Shown here: positions 40,214 to 47,694 of the stretch, in pieces
Position numbering within the stretch: position 1 is the stretch's first letter
Layout: every line of letters starts with the position of its first letter
Assembly (NCBI RefSeq): GCF_017573545.1
Contig: NZ_JAGEOK010000053.1
Location: 1-48,872 of the forward strand
DNA length: 48,872 bases
Direction of reading: 5' to 3'
DNA from: Actinomadura nitritigenes
GTDB taxonomy: Bacteria > Actinomycetota > Actinomycetes > Streptosporangiales > Streptosporangiaceae
The notes under the pieces: generated by a model
The model's input: the letters and a program-made list of their open reading frames with translations, nothing else
Databases searched by the model: none
Told to the model about the DNA's origin: nothing
Translations under genes and position numbers: made by a program

Positions 40214-40504
40214 GTGGGCGATCAGATGTTGCGGCTGGGAGCGCGCATAGCCGAGATCGAGGCGCTGTACGGCTGCGCGCTGGACGAGCGGGACGGCCGC
40301 GCCGCGCGCCGGCTGCTGGCCGAGCTGGCACGGGCGGGGGCCCTGCTGGCCGAGGAGGCGGACCGGGCTGCGCGGCCCGTGCGGCGCACCGCCGGAACGC
40401 GTCCCGGCAGGACGCGCCTGCGCCGACGCATCGCCGGCACCCAGCGCACCGCCGACCGCATCATCGCTGTGTTCTCGCAATCCCGGCCCAAGGGCCTCGC
40501 CTAG
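40214..40504 (+). CDS. Small hypothetical protein
   Basis: A 96-residue, arginine- and alanine-rich protein, largely helical (LRLGARIAEIEALYGCALDE; RRLLAELARAGALLAEEADR), with a basic C-terminal half. It may form a coiled coil. No family is recognised. The start is GTG 40214; ATG 40226 is an alternative. The convergent arrangement with the next gene and the terminator hairpin at 40559 support it as a separate unit. Confidence 0.55.
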   Translation: MGDQMLRLGARIAEIEALYGCALDERDGRAARRLLAELARAGALLAEEADRAARPVRRTAGTRPGRTRLRRRIAGTQRTADRIIAVFSQSRPKGLA

Positions 40505-40558
40505 CGGCTCGGTCCTTGACCGGTCTTGGGGCGAGCGCGAACTCGCTTCGCGAGCTTC

Positions 40559-40594
40559 CCGGTGGGGGCTCGCCTTCGGCATCGCCCCCACCGG
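40559..40594. terminator. Hairpin between convergent genes
   Basis: CCGGTGGGGGC and GCCCCCACCGG are perfect 11-base complements around a 14-base loop, between the plus-strand small gene (stop 40504) and the minus-strand gene (stop 40626). Probably a bidirectional terminator. Confidence 0.65.
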
Positions 40595-40625
40595 TCAGAT
40601 GGCGCGCTCGCGCGGCGGCTGGGTT

Positions 40626-41645
40626 CTAGCGCGTCTCTTCTTGGTCCTTGGGGAGGGCGAGTTCGGGGGTTGTGTCCAGGGCGTCCGCGACCTCCTCGCG
40701 GAGGGCGCGTTCGGTGCGGCGGGCGTCCTCGGCCATGCCGCGGATCTCGGCGGCGGCCATCTCGTCGCCGACCGTGCCGGCGAGCAGGTCGCGGTAGCGG
40801 GCGTTCTGCTCCGGCAGCGCGGCCAGGACCCGCGACTCGTGGAACGCGTCGTCGGCCTCGCCGGCGCGGCGCGCGTACGCCTCCAGCGCCTCGATCCGGA
40901 CGGTGACGGACCGGGCCGACAGCGCGAGCGCGCGCTCCTGCGGTTCGAGGAGGGCCCGGACCCGCGGGGACAGCCGCTCGGTCTGCTGCACGACGCGCTC
41001 CCGGCGCAGCCGGGTGTGCTCGGCGAGCGTGGACGCGATCGCCCACTCCTGCCGGGGCAGCACGACCGTGTTGCCGACGTCGTCCAGCAGCCCGGTGCGG
41101 TGCGACTGCGACCGGAGGACGGCGTCGACGGCGCGCTGGGCGCGGACCAGCAGCCGCGCCGCGGGCCGGTCGAAGTCGGCGGGCAGCAGGTAGCGGCCGT
41201 GATGCTCGCGGGCGGCGCGGGCGGCGGCGGGCTCGCGCAGATGCCGCAGCGCGCCGATGACCCAGCCGGTGAAGCTGACGGCGGCCAGCAGCACGGCGGC
41301 CTCCTGCTGCCCGAGCAGCAGCAGGAGGACCTGCAGCGCCGGGGTGAGCATCATCGCCAGGACGGGGAGCCTCCCCCACCGCAGCGCGCCGCCGACGAGG
41401 TCGTCCTGGTCGAGCGACGCGAGGAAGAACACCCGCAGCCAGCCGCCGGGGAGCACGCCGTAGAAGACGGCGAACGCCGGGATCCACAGCACCCGGGCGG
41501 CGACGGTGGCGGCGGTCACGGCCGGCGGCGCGGGCGCCGGCAGGCTCGCCGCGACCAGCCGCTCCGGGGCGGCGGCGAGCACGGCGCGGTCCGCGACGGG
41601 AATGCCCGGGTCGAACACCGGACGGGGACGGCTCTCATCGTTCAT
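40626..41645 (-). CDS. Hypothetical membrane protein with coiled-coil C-terminus
   Basis: A 339-residue protein. Hydrophobic segments at about 40-75 (VAARVLWIPAFAVFYGVLPG), 95-112 and 115-133 form two to four membrane helices; the rest (about 140-339) is charged and helical, with heptad-like stretches (LSPRVRALLEPQERALALSA; RMAEDARRTERALREEVADA-like end). I recognise no family. It stands alone and is divergent from an EamA transporter. A role in envelope organisation is conceivable but unsupported. Confidence 0.65.
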   Translation of the reverse strand: MNDESRPRPVFDPGIPVADRAVLAAAPERLVAASLPAPAPPAVTAATVAARVLWIPAFAVFYGVLPGGWLRVFFLASLDQDDLVGGALRWGRLPVLAMMLTPALQVLLLLLGQQEAAVLLAAVSFTGWVIGALRHLREPAAARAAREHHGRYLLPADFDRPAARLLVRAQRAVDAVLRSQSHRTGLLDDVGNTVVLPRQEWAIASTLAEHTRLRRERVVQQTERLSPRVRALLEPQERALALSARSVTVRIEALEAYARRAGEADDAFHESRVLAALPEQNARYRDLLAGTVGDEMAAAEIRGMAEDARRTERALREEVADALDTTPELALPKDQEETR

Positions 41646-41722
41646 CGGCGCTCCCCACCGCCTCAGGACGTCCCGCGGCCGGGCGGTGCCGCCCCGCGGG
41701 AGATCTGCCCGTTCTGCCTTCC

Positions 41723-41740
41723 ATCACTTGCTATCACTTG
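41723..41740. repeat. Direct repeat in a divergent promoter region
   Basis: ATCACTTG occurs twice with a two-base gap, giving a ten-base period (one helical turn). It lies 78 bases before the minus-strand hypothetical gene and 123 bases before the EamA gene. Possible tandem binding site; no cognate regulator is known. Confidence 0.35.
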
Positions 41741-41862
41741 TGCCCAGCCATCCCCGGAATGTCACGAGATCCGGAAATTCGGGCCCCCGGCGGGGCTCTG
41801 AGACCCTTTAGCCCTCACCTAAATCGATGCCGGTGACGGCCCGTTCGCGGTGGGGTGGGCGC

Positions 41863-42762
41863 ATGACCGTCGCCCTCGCCGTGATCTTCGCCGGAGTGCT
41901 GCACGCCGTCTGGAACGCGATCGCGAAGGGCGCTCCCGACCGGTGGGCCTCGTTCGCGCTGATCGGCCTCGGGGAGGCGCTGGTCGTGGTCCCGATGGGC
42001 GCGGTCGTCGGCCCGCCGGACCGGGCGGCGTGGCCGTGGCTCCTGGCGTCGGTCGCCGTCCATATCGTCTACATGGGGCTGCTGCTCGTGGCGTACCAGC
42101 TCGGCGACTTCAGCCAGGTGTACCCGCTGGCGCGAGGCAGCGCGCCGCTGCTGGTGGCGGCCGTGGCGGCGGCGGCGCTCGGCGAGCGGCTCACGTGGGC
42201 GCAGGACGCGGGCGTCGCGGCGGTATGCGGCGGGCTCGGCGTGCTGGCCCTCGCGGGCCGCCGCGACGGCGCCGGCAAAGGCGGCGCGGACGGGGAGGCA
42301 GGCGCGGACGGGGAAGCCGGCGTGACGCGGGAGCGCGACCCGCGCGCCGTCGCGGCGGCGCTGCTGACCGGCGTGTCCATCGCGGGCTACACGCTCTTGG
42401 ACGGCATGGGGGTGCGGCACGCGGGCGGATCGCTGTCGTACACGTCGTGGATGTTCGGCATCCAGGCGCCGGTGACGGTCGCGCTCGTGCTGGCCCTGCG
42501 CGGCCGCGCGACGCTCACCCGGCTGGACCGGGCCGCCGCGCTGCGCGGCCTGGCGGGCGGCCTCATCTCGATGGCGGCGTACGGGATCGTGCTGTGGGCG
42601 CAGACCCGCGGCACGCTGGCGTCCGTGGCGGCGCTGCGCGAGACCGGGGTGATCTCCGGCGCGGTCATCGGCGCGGTGTTCTTCGCCGAGCGGCTCGGCC
42701 CGCGCCGGATCGCGGCGGCCTGCGTGGTCGCGGCGGGCGTCGTCCTCATCACCGCCCGGTAG
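41863..42762 (+). CDS. EamA/DMT-family transporter
   Basis: A 299-residue membrane protein with ten helices in two EamA repeats. The first repeat opens VALAVIFAGVLHAVWNAIAK and includes QVYPLARGSAPLLVAAVAAA; the second ends GAVIGAVFFAERLGPRRIAA, both standard for the family. A charged loop (about 140-165, KGGADGEAGADGEAG, a short internal duplication) separates the halves. ATG 41863 is preferred over 41827 because GGTGGGG precedes it. Substrate unknown. A hairpin terminator follows at 42776. Confidence 0.87.
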   Translation: MTVALAVIFAGVLHAVWNAIAKGAPDRWASFALIGLGEALVVVPMGAVVGPPDRAAWPWLLASVAVHIVYMGLLLVAYQLGDFSQVYPLARGSAPLLVAAVAAAALGERLTWAQDAGVAAVCGGLGVLALAGRRDGAGKGGADGEAGADGEAGVTRERDPRAVAAALLTGVSIAGYTLLDGMGVRHAGGSLSYTSWMFGIQAPVTVALVLALRGRATLTRLDRAAALRGLAGGLISMAAYGIVLWAQTRGTLASVAALRETGVISGAVIGAVFFAERLGPRRIAAACVVAAGVVLITAR

Positions 42763-42775
42763 ACGGGCCGTGCGG

Positions 42776-42805
42776 CCCGCCCGCCGAACCGGACGGGCGG
42801 GCGGG
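42776..42805 (+). terminator. Hairpin after the EamA gene
   Basis: CCCGCCCGCC and GGCGGGCGGG are perfect ten-base complements with a ten-base loop, 14 bases after the EamA stop. Confidence 0.6.
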
Positions 42806-42869
42806 TCTCGCGGCGCATGCCGGCTCCTGGCAGGGTAGAAGGGATCTTGCAGGGACGCGTGGAGGGGGA

Positions 42870-42935
42870 ATGGTGCCCGGGCAGAGCGGGCCGCCGGCCG
42901 ACGGTTCGGTCCCGGACGGCGCGGGGGGCCGGTGA
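42870..42935 (+). CDS. Possible 21-residue leader ORF before the CNNM operon
   Basis: ATG 42870 follows GGAGGGGG directly and opens a short frame beginning MVPGQSGPPADGS whose TGA overlaps the GTG start of the first CNNM gene (GTGA at 42932). The transporter GTG has no ribosome site at normal distance. The arrangement suggests translational coupling; the spacing between GGAGGGGG and ATG is short, so this is tentative. Confidence 0.33.
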   Translation: MVPGQSGPPADGSVPDGAGGR

Positions 42936-44281
42936 ACGGTGCGCTGGGCCTCCTCGCGGTGCTGGTGCTGACCGCCGCGACGGGCTACTTCGTGGCGCAG
43001 GAGTTCGCGTTCGTCACCGCGGACCGCCCGCTGCTGGACCAGCGGGCGGCGGAGGGCGACCGCGCGGCGGCGCGCGCCGTCCGGGTGATGGAGCGGCTGT
43101 CGTTCATGCTGTCGGGCGCGCAGCTCGGCATCACCGTGACCGCGCTGGTGGTGGGGTTCATCGCCAAGCCGGCGCTGGCCGACCTGATCTCGCCGGTGCT
43201 GTCCGCGGCGGGGGTGCCGCGCGGCGCGGCCGGCGGCGTCGCGGTCGCGCTCGGGTTCGTGCTGGCGACGGTGCTGCAGATGGTGCTGGGCGAGCTGTTC
43301 CCGAAGAACCTGGCGCTGGCGCGGGCGGAGCCGATGGCACGGTGGCTGGCCGGGTCCACGCTGGTGTACCTGATGGTGGCGGCGCCGGTGATCCGGCTGT
43401 TCGACGCGGCGGCGAACCGCCTCGTCCGGGCCGTCGGGATCGAGCCTGTCGAGGAGCTGCACCACGGCGCGACGCTGGAGGAGCTCGGGCACATCATCGG
43501 CGAGTCCGGCGAGCAGTTCCAGGAGGCGCACGCCGACCTGCTGGAGCGGGCGCTGGTGTTCTCCGAGCGGGACGCCGAGGAGGTCATGGTGCCGCGGGTG
43601 GACGTGGTGACGGTGCCCGCGGCGGCGCGCGCGTCGGAGCTGAGCGAGGTCATCACCGCGAGCGGGCACTCCCGCTACCCGGTCGTCGGGGAGGGGGTCG
43701 ACGACGTGGTCGGGATCGTCGGGCTGGACGAGCTGATCCTGCTCGGCCCGGAGGAGTCCGAGCGGACGCCGGTGGGCGCGATCGCCCGGCCGCCGCTGCT
43801 GGTGCCGTCGTCGCTGCCGCTGCCGGACGTGGTGGCGCGGCTGCGCGCCGCCGACGCGCCCGTGGCGTGCGTGGTCGACGAGTACGGCGGCTTCGCCGGG
43901 CTGATCACCTGGGAGGACGTCGCGGAGGAGCTGGTCGGGGAGATCGCCGACGAGCACGACCCGGACGAGGACCTGGCGATCCGGCGCGGCGAGTGGTGGA
44001 CGACCGACGCGGGGCTGCGGGTGGACGAGGTGGCGCACGAGACCGGGATCGCGCTGCCGGAGGGCGACTACGAGACCGTCGCGGGCCTGCTGCTGCAGCG
44101 GCTCGGCCGGGTGGCGCGCCCGGGCGACGTGGTGCGGGTGGAGCTGGAGCAGTCCCGGCTGGACGAGCCGCCGCGCACGGCCGTGGTGGAGGTGCTGACC
44201 GTGCACCGGCACGTCCCGGAGCTGATCCGGATCCGGACCGTCGTCACGGCGCCCGGCGGGCGGGACGGCGGGGACCGGTGA
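42932..44281 (+). CDS. CNNM/CorC-type membrane protein with CBS domains (hemolysin family)
   Basis: A 449-residue protein. An N-terminal DUF21/CNNM membrane domain (about 1-190; FFVAQEF-like start YFVAQEFAFVTADR, then GAQLGITVTALVVGF and LGELFPKNLAL) is followed by a CBS pair (about 205-330; VMVPRVDVVTVP, HSRYPVVGE, VVDEYGGFAGLITWED) and a C-terminal transporter-associated domain (about 345-430). Proteins of this kind take part in magnesium or cobalt efflux and homeostasis. The GTG start overlaps a short upstream frame. Its stop overlaps the GTG of a second, related gene, so the two may form a heteromer. Confidence 0.88.
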   Translation: MNGALGLLAVLVLTAATGYFVAQEFAFVTADRPLLDQRAAEGDRAAARAVRVMERLSFMLSGAQLGITVTALVVGFIAKPALADLISPVLSAAGVPRGAAGGVAVALGFVLATVLQMVLGELFPKNLALARAEPMARWLAGSTLVYLMVAAPVIRLFDAAANRLVRAVGIEPVEELHHGATLEELGHIIGESGEQFQEAHADLLERALVFSERDAEEVMVPRVDVVTVPAAARASELSEVITASGHSRYPVVGEGVDDVVGIVGLDELILLGPEESERTPVGAIARPPLLVPSSLPLPDVVARLRAADAPVACVVDEYGGFAGLITWEDVAEELVGEIADEHDPDEDLAIRRGEWWTTDAGLRVDEVAHETGIALPEGDYETVAGLLLQRLGRVARPGDVVRVELEQSRLDEPPRTAVVEVLTVHRHVPELIRIRTVVTAPGGRDGGDR

Positions 44282-45294
44282 ACCTGACCCTGGGCGTCCC
44301 GGTGACGCTGGCGCTGCTGGCCGGCAACGGGTTCTTCGTCGCGACGGAGTTCGCGCTGGTGGCGGCGAAGCGGCCGCGGCTGGAGCGGGCCGCCGCGCGC
44401 GGGAGCCGGGCCGCGGGGGCGGCGGTCGCGGGGATCGGCGAGCTGTCGCTGACGCTCGCGGGCGCGCAGCTCGGCATCACGATGTGCTCGCTGGGGCTGG
44501 GCGTGGTGTCCGAGCCGGTGTTCACCGAGGCGCTGGCGCCGCTGTTCCACGCCGCGGGCCTGTCGGGCGGCGTGGCGCACGTGTTCGGGTTCGTGATCGC
44601 GCTCGGCGTGGTGACGTTCCTGCACATGGTCGTCGGGGAGATGGCACCGAAGTCGTTCTCGATCGCGGGGCCGGAGCGGTCGGCGACGGTGCTGGCGCTG
44701 CCGTTCCGGGCGTTCACGGCGGTCGTGCGGCCGCTGCTGGCGGCGCTGAACGGCGCGACGAACCTGCTGCTGCGCGCGGCGGGCGTGCATCCGGGCGAGA
44801 CGCGGGAGGTGTCGCGGACGCCGGAGCAGCTGCGCAGCATCGCCGAGGACTCGCGGCGGCTCGGCCTGATCGGGCAGCGCGACCTGACCCTGCTGACGGC
44901 CGCGCTGGACGCGCCGCGCGCGCCGCTGTCGGGGCTGGTGGTCCCGGTGTCGGAGATCGTGTCGGTGCCGCCCGGGGCGTCCCCGCAGGAGGTCATCGAC
45001 ACCGCCGCGCGCACCGGCCGGATCCGGATCATGCTGCGCGACTCCGGCCGGGGGCAGGCGCGGATGGTGCACGTCCGCGACGCCTACCTGGCGCGGGCGC
45101 GCGGCCGGGACACCACGGCCGGGGAGCTGGCGCATCCGGTGCCGGCGATGCCGGTGGGCACGCCGGTCGGCGAGGCCGTCGCGACGCTGCGGGCGCGGCA
45201 CAGCCAGCTGGGCCTGGCGGTCGGGCCGGACGGGCAGGTGGCGGGGCTGGTCAGCCTCGACGACCTGCTCACCACGCTGCTGAAGCTCGCCTGA
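44278..45294 (+). CDS. Second CNNM/CBS membrane protein, shorter paralog
   Basis: A 338-residue protein with the DUF21/CNNM membrane domain (FFVATEFALVAAKRPRLE; GAQLGITMCSLGLGV; VVGEMAPKSFSIAGPE) and a CBS pair (about 205-335), but without the C-terminal transporter-associated domain of its partner. It starts at a GTG overlapping the upstream stop (GTGA). Tandem CNNM genes with one long and one short member are common in actinobacteria and suggest a paired complex for divalent-cation handling; the ion is not determined. Confidence 0.87.
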   Translation: MNLTLGVPVTLALLAGNGFFVATEFALVAAKRPRLERAAARGSRAAGAAVAGIGELSLTLAGAQLGITMCSLGLGVVSEPVFTEALAPLFHAAGLSGGVAHVFGFVIALGVVTFLHMVVGEMAPKSFSIAGPERSATVLALPFRAFTAVVRPLLAALNGATNLLLRAAGVHPGETREVSRTPEQLRSIAEDSRRLGLIGQRDLTLLTAALDAPRAPLSGLVVPVSEIVSVPPGASPQEVIDTAARTGRIRIMLRDSGRGQARMVHVRDAYLARARGRDTTAGELAHPVPAMPVGTPVGEAVATLRARHSQLGLAVGPDGQVAGLVSLDDLLTTLLKLA

Positions 45295-45351
45295 TCCGGT
45301 CCCGGCGCCGAGGCCGCGCCGGTCGGGGCGGGGTCGCGCCACGGGTCGTAC

Positions 45352-45396
45352 GTCAACATGGGTTGACAGCGTCCGGAGTGTCAACCTACATTGACA
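45352..45396 (+). promoter_or_regulatory. Promoter with two overlapping palindromic operators
   Basis: A near-ideal promoter, TTGACA (45363-45368), 18 bases, TACATT (45387-45392), would start transcription at about 45399, which is the A of the ATG: a leaderless mRNA. Palindrome one, GTCAAC-ATGG-GTTGAC (45352-45367), covers the -35; palindrome two, TGTCAA-CCTACA-TTGACA (45379-45396), covers the -10. Both share GTCA-N8-TGAC. A repressor bound here would shut off the promoter; the small HTH protein just downstream is the obvious candidate. Confidence 0.75.
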
Positions 45397-45398
45397 GC

Positions 45399-45686
45399 AT
45401 GAGCGATGGAGTGACGCTCGCCCAGGAGGCGAGCAGCAGGGACCCGGCGGTCGGCCTGCGGGCCGTCCGCGCGCTGCGCGAGCTGGCCGAGCGGCTGGAG
45501 GCGCTGCAGGTGGCCAGCGCCCGGGACCAGGGCTGGTCCTGGCAGGACATCGCGGTCTGCCTCGGCGTGAGCAGGCAGGCCGTCCACAAGAAGCACGGCG
45601 GCGGGCGCCGCCTCTCCCTGCCGACGAAGTCGGCAGGGGGGCGTGGGGGGTCGTCCCCCCTCGGACAAGCGAAGAAGGAGCAGTAG
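45399..45686 (+). CDS. Small helix-turn-helix protein, probable autoregulator
   Basis: A 95-residue protein. Residues about 18-45 form a helix (AVRALRELAERLEALQVASA) and about 46-66 an HTH (GWSWQDIAVCLGVSRQAVHKKHG). The C-terminal tail (67-95) is low-complexity and encoded by two tandem DNA hairpins. The ATG coincides with the predicted transcription start. The gene is three bases from a Clp N-domain gene. Small HTH proteins paired with Clp-N proteins occur in actinobacteria; the regulon here is unknown, but the two palindromes in its own promoter make self-control likely. Confidence 0.82.
   Translation: MSDGVTLAQEASSRDPAVGLRAVRALRELAERLEALQVASARDQGWSWQDIAVCLGVSRQAVHKKHGGGRRLSLPTKSAGGRGGSSPLGQAKKEQ
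45618..45660 (+). promoter_or_regulatory. Two tandem hairpins at the 3' end of the HTH gene
   Basis: CTGCCGAC-GAA-GTCGGCAG (45618-45636) and GGGGGG-TCGT-CCCCCC (45645-45660) are perfect hairpins inside the last codons of the HTH gene, 30 bases before the Clp-N start. They could attenuate or set the ratio of the two products. Confidence 0.4.
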
Positions 45687-45689
45687 GAG

Positions 45690-46232
45690 ATGTTCGAGCG
45701 CTTCACCGAGGACGCGCGGCGGGTCGTCGTCCTCGCCCAGGAGGACGCCCGCATGCTGAACGACCACCACATCGGCACCGAACACCTGCTGCTCGCGTTC
45801 TGCACGCACGGCCACGCCCTGAGCGGGACGCTGCGGGCGCACGGGCTGGAGGCGTCCGACCTGCGGGCCCGGATCGCCCGCCACGGCGGCGGCCTCGACC
45901 CCGAGGCCCTGCGCACCCTCGGCATCGACCTCGACGCCGTCCGAGAGGCGACGGAGGAGGCGTTCGGCGAGGGCGCCCTCGACGCCCCGCCCGGGCGCCG
46001 GGGCCGTCCGACCGGCCACATCCCGTTCACGCCGAAGGCCAAGAAGGCCCTGGAGCTGAGCCTGCGGCACGCGGTCCGGCTCAAGCAGAAGCAGATCCGC
46101 AGCGGCCACATCCTGCTCGGCGTCCTGCACGACGAGGACTTCCTGGCGGTGCGGCTGGCGACCGAGGCGGGCGTCGACGTCCCGGGACTGCGCGCCGACA
46201 TCACTCGGCTGCTGACCGCCGAGGCGGCGTGA
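45690..46232 (+). CDS. Clp N-terminal domain protein without ATPase
   Basis: A 180-residue protein made of two Clp-N repeats: MFERFTEDARRVVVLAQEDA with HHIGTEHLLLAF (about 1-75) and FTPKAKKALELSLRHAVRLK with IRSGHILLGVLHDED (about 107-176). These repeats resemble the substrate- and adaptor-binding domain of ClpC, but no AAA+ module follows, so it may be a free-standing adaptor, decoy or ligand sensor. AAGGAG precedes the ATG. It is cotranscribed with the HTH protein and may modulate it or Clp proteolysis (inference). Confidence 0.87.
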   Translation: MFERFTEDARRVVVLAQEDARMLNDHHIGTEHLLLAFCTHGHALSGTLRAHGLEASDLRARIARHGGGLDPEALRTLGIDLDAVREATEEAFGEGALDAPPGRRGRPTGHIPFTPKAKKALELSLRHAVRLKQKQIRSGHILLGVLHDEDFLAVRLATEAGVDVPGLRADITRLLTAEAA

Positions 46233-46274
46233 TCACGCGCCCGCCCGCGCCTGATGATGTGATTTCGTGGGGAC

Positions 46275-47654
46275 ATGCCCGCTTTTCTGGACGCCCTCCG
46301 CACCGCCGTCCCCGCCGCCCGGCTCGTCACCGACCCGGACGTGGTCGCCTCCTACGCGCACGACGAGGCGGAGTGGGCGCCGCACGGGACGCCCGCCGCG
46401 CTCGTCCGCGCCGGGTCCACCGAGGACGTCCGGGCCGTGGTGGCGGCGTGCGCCGAGCACGGCGTCCCGGTCGTCCCGCGCGGCGCCGGCACGGGGCTGT
46501 CCGGCGGCGCCAACGCCCTGGACGGGTGCGTGCTGCTGTCGCTGGAGGCGATGAACGAGATCGTCGAGATCGACGCCGCCGAGCGGCTCGCGGTCGTCCA
46601 GCCCGGCGTGGTCAACGACGCGCTGCGGCTCGCCGCCGCCGAGCGGGGCCTGTGGTACCCGCCGGACCCGGCCAGCTCGCCGTGGTCCACGATCGGCGGC
46701 AACGTGGCGACCAACGCCGGCGGCGTCTGCTGCGTCAAGTACGGCGTGACCCGCGACTACGTGCTGGCCGTGCAGGCCGTGGTCGGGCGCGGCGAGGTGG
46801 TGCGGCTGGGCCGCCGCACCGCCAAGGGCGTCGCCGGGTACGACCTGTGCGGGCTGATGGTCGGCTCGGAGGGCACGCTCGGCGTGATCACCGAGGTCAC
46901 GGTGCGGCTGCGCGGCGCCCGCTCCCCCGAGCACACCGTCGTCGGGTACTTCGACGCGCTGCGGGACGCGGGCGAGGCGGTCAGCCGCGTCACCGCCGCC
47001 GGGATCGTGCCGAGCGCGCTGGAGCTGGTCGACCGGCACTGCCTGGAGGCGGTCGACGCGTGGCGGAACATGGGGCTGTCCGCCGACGCGAACGTGCTGC
47101 TCCTCGGCCGCACCGACCTTCCCGGCGAGGCCGGCGAGGCGGAGGCCGACGCGATGGTCGCCCTGTTCAAGGAGGCCGGCGCGACCTGGAGCGCCCGCTC
47201 GTCCGACGAGGCGGAGGCCGAGGCGCTGTTCGCCGCGCGGCGGCTCGCCTACCCGGCGCTGGAGCGGCTCGGCCCCGTGCTCACCGAGGACGTGTGCGTG
47301 CCGCGCGCGCTCGTCCCGGAGATGCTGGTCCGCATCGAGGCCGCCGCGTCCGATACCGGCACCCACATCGCCAACATCGCGCACGCCGGCGACGGCAACT
47401 TGCACCCGCTGATCATCGCGCCGGCGGGCGACGACGACGCGCGGGTGCGGGCCCAGCGGGCGTTCGACCGGATCGTGGCGGACGCCCTCGACCTCGGCGG
47501 CACCGTCACCGGCGAGCACGGGGTGGGCCTGCTCAAGCGGCGCGGCCTGCACGCCGAACTGGAGCCGGCGGTGATCGCCATGCACCGCGCGGTCAAGGAC
47601 GCGCTGGACCCGGCGGGCGTCTTCAACCCGGGCAAGGTGTTCGGGACGCCCTGA
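46275..47654 (+). CDS. FAD-linked oxidase, GlcD / D-lactate dehydrogenase type
   Basis: A 459-residue flavoprotein of the vanillyl-alcohol-oxidase fold. The FAD-binding part contains PVVPRGAGTGLSGGANAL (about 65-82), WSTIGGNVATNAGG (about 136-149) and GLMVGSEGTLGVITEV. The C-terminal cap contains HIANIAHAGDGNLHPLI and GTVTGEHGVGLLKR, with the catalytic-site histidines and glutamate of glycolate oxidase subunit D and D-2-hydroxyacid dehydrogenases. It should oxidise a 2-hydroxyacid such as glycolate or D-lactate. No glcE/glcF partners are present, so a single-subunit dehydrogenase is more likely. Start ATG 46275. Confidence 0.9.
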   Translation: MPAFLDALRTAVPAARLVTDPDVVASYAHDEAEWAPHGTPAALVRAGSTEDVRAVVAACAEHGVPVVPRGAGTGLSGGANALDGCVLLSLEAMNEIVEIDAAERLAVVQPGVVNDALRLAAAERGLWYPPDPASSPWSTIGGNVATNAGGVCCVKYGVTRDYVLAVQAVVGRGEVVRLGRRTAKGVAGYDLCGLMVGSEGTLGVITEVTVRLRGARSPEHTVVGYFDALRDAGEAVSRVTAAGIVPSALELVDRHCLEAVDAWRNMGLSADANVLLLGRTDLPGEAGEAEADAMVALFKEAGATWSARSSDEAEAEALFAARRLAYPALERLGPVLTEDVCVPRALVPEMLVRIEAAASDTGTHIANIAHAGDGNLHPLIIAPAGDDDARVRAQRAFDRIVADALDLGGTVTGEHGVGLLKRRGLHAELEPAVIAMHRAVKDALDPAGVFNPGKVFGTP

Positions 47655-47694
47655 GCCGGGCGCGGCGGGAGGCGGCCGGCGCCTCGCGGCCGGT

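Noticed and set aside
45352..45396. Common operator with the katE/PucR palindrome at 35752
   Set aside because: Both use TGTCA/TGACA half-sites, but the spacing differs (N8 versus N6), so a shared regulator is not supported.
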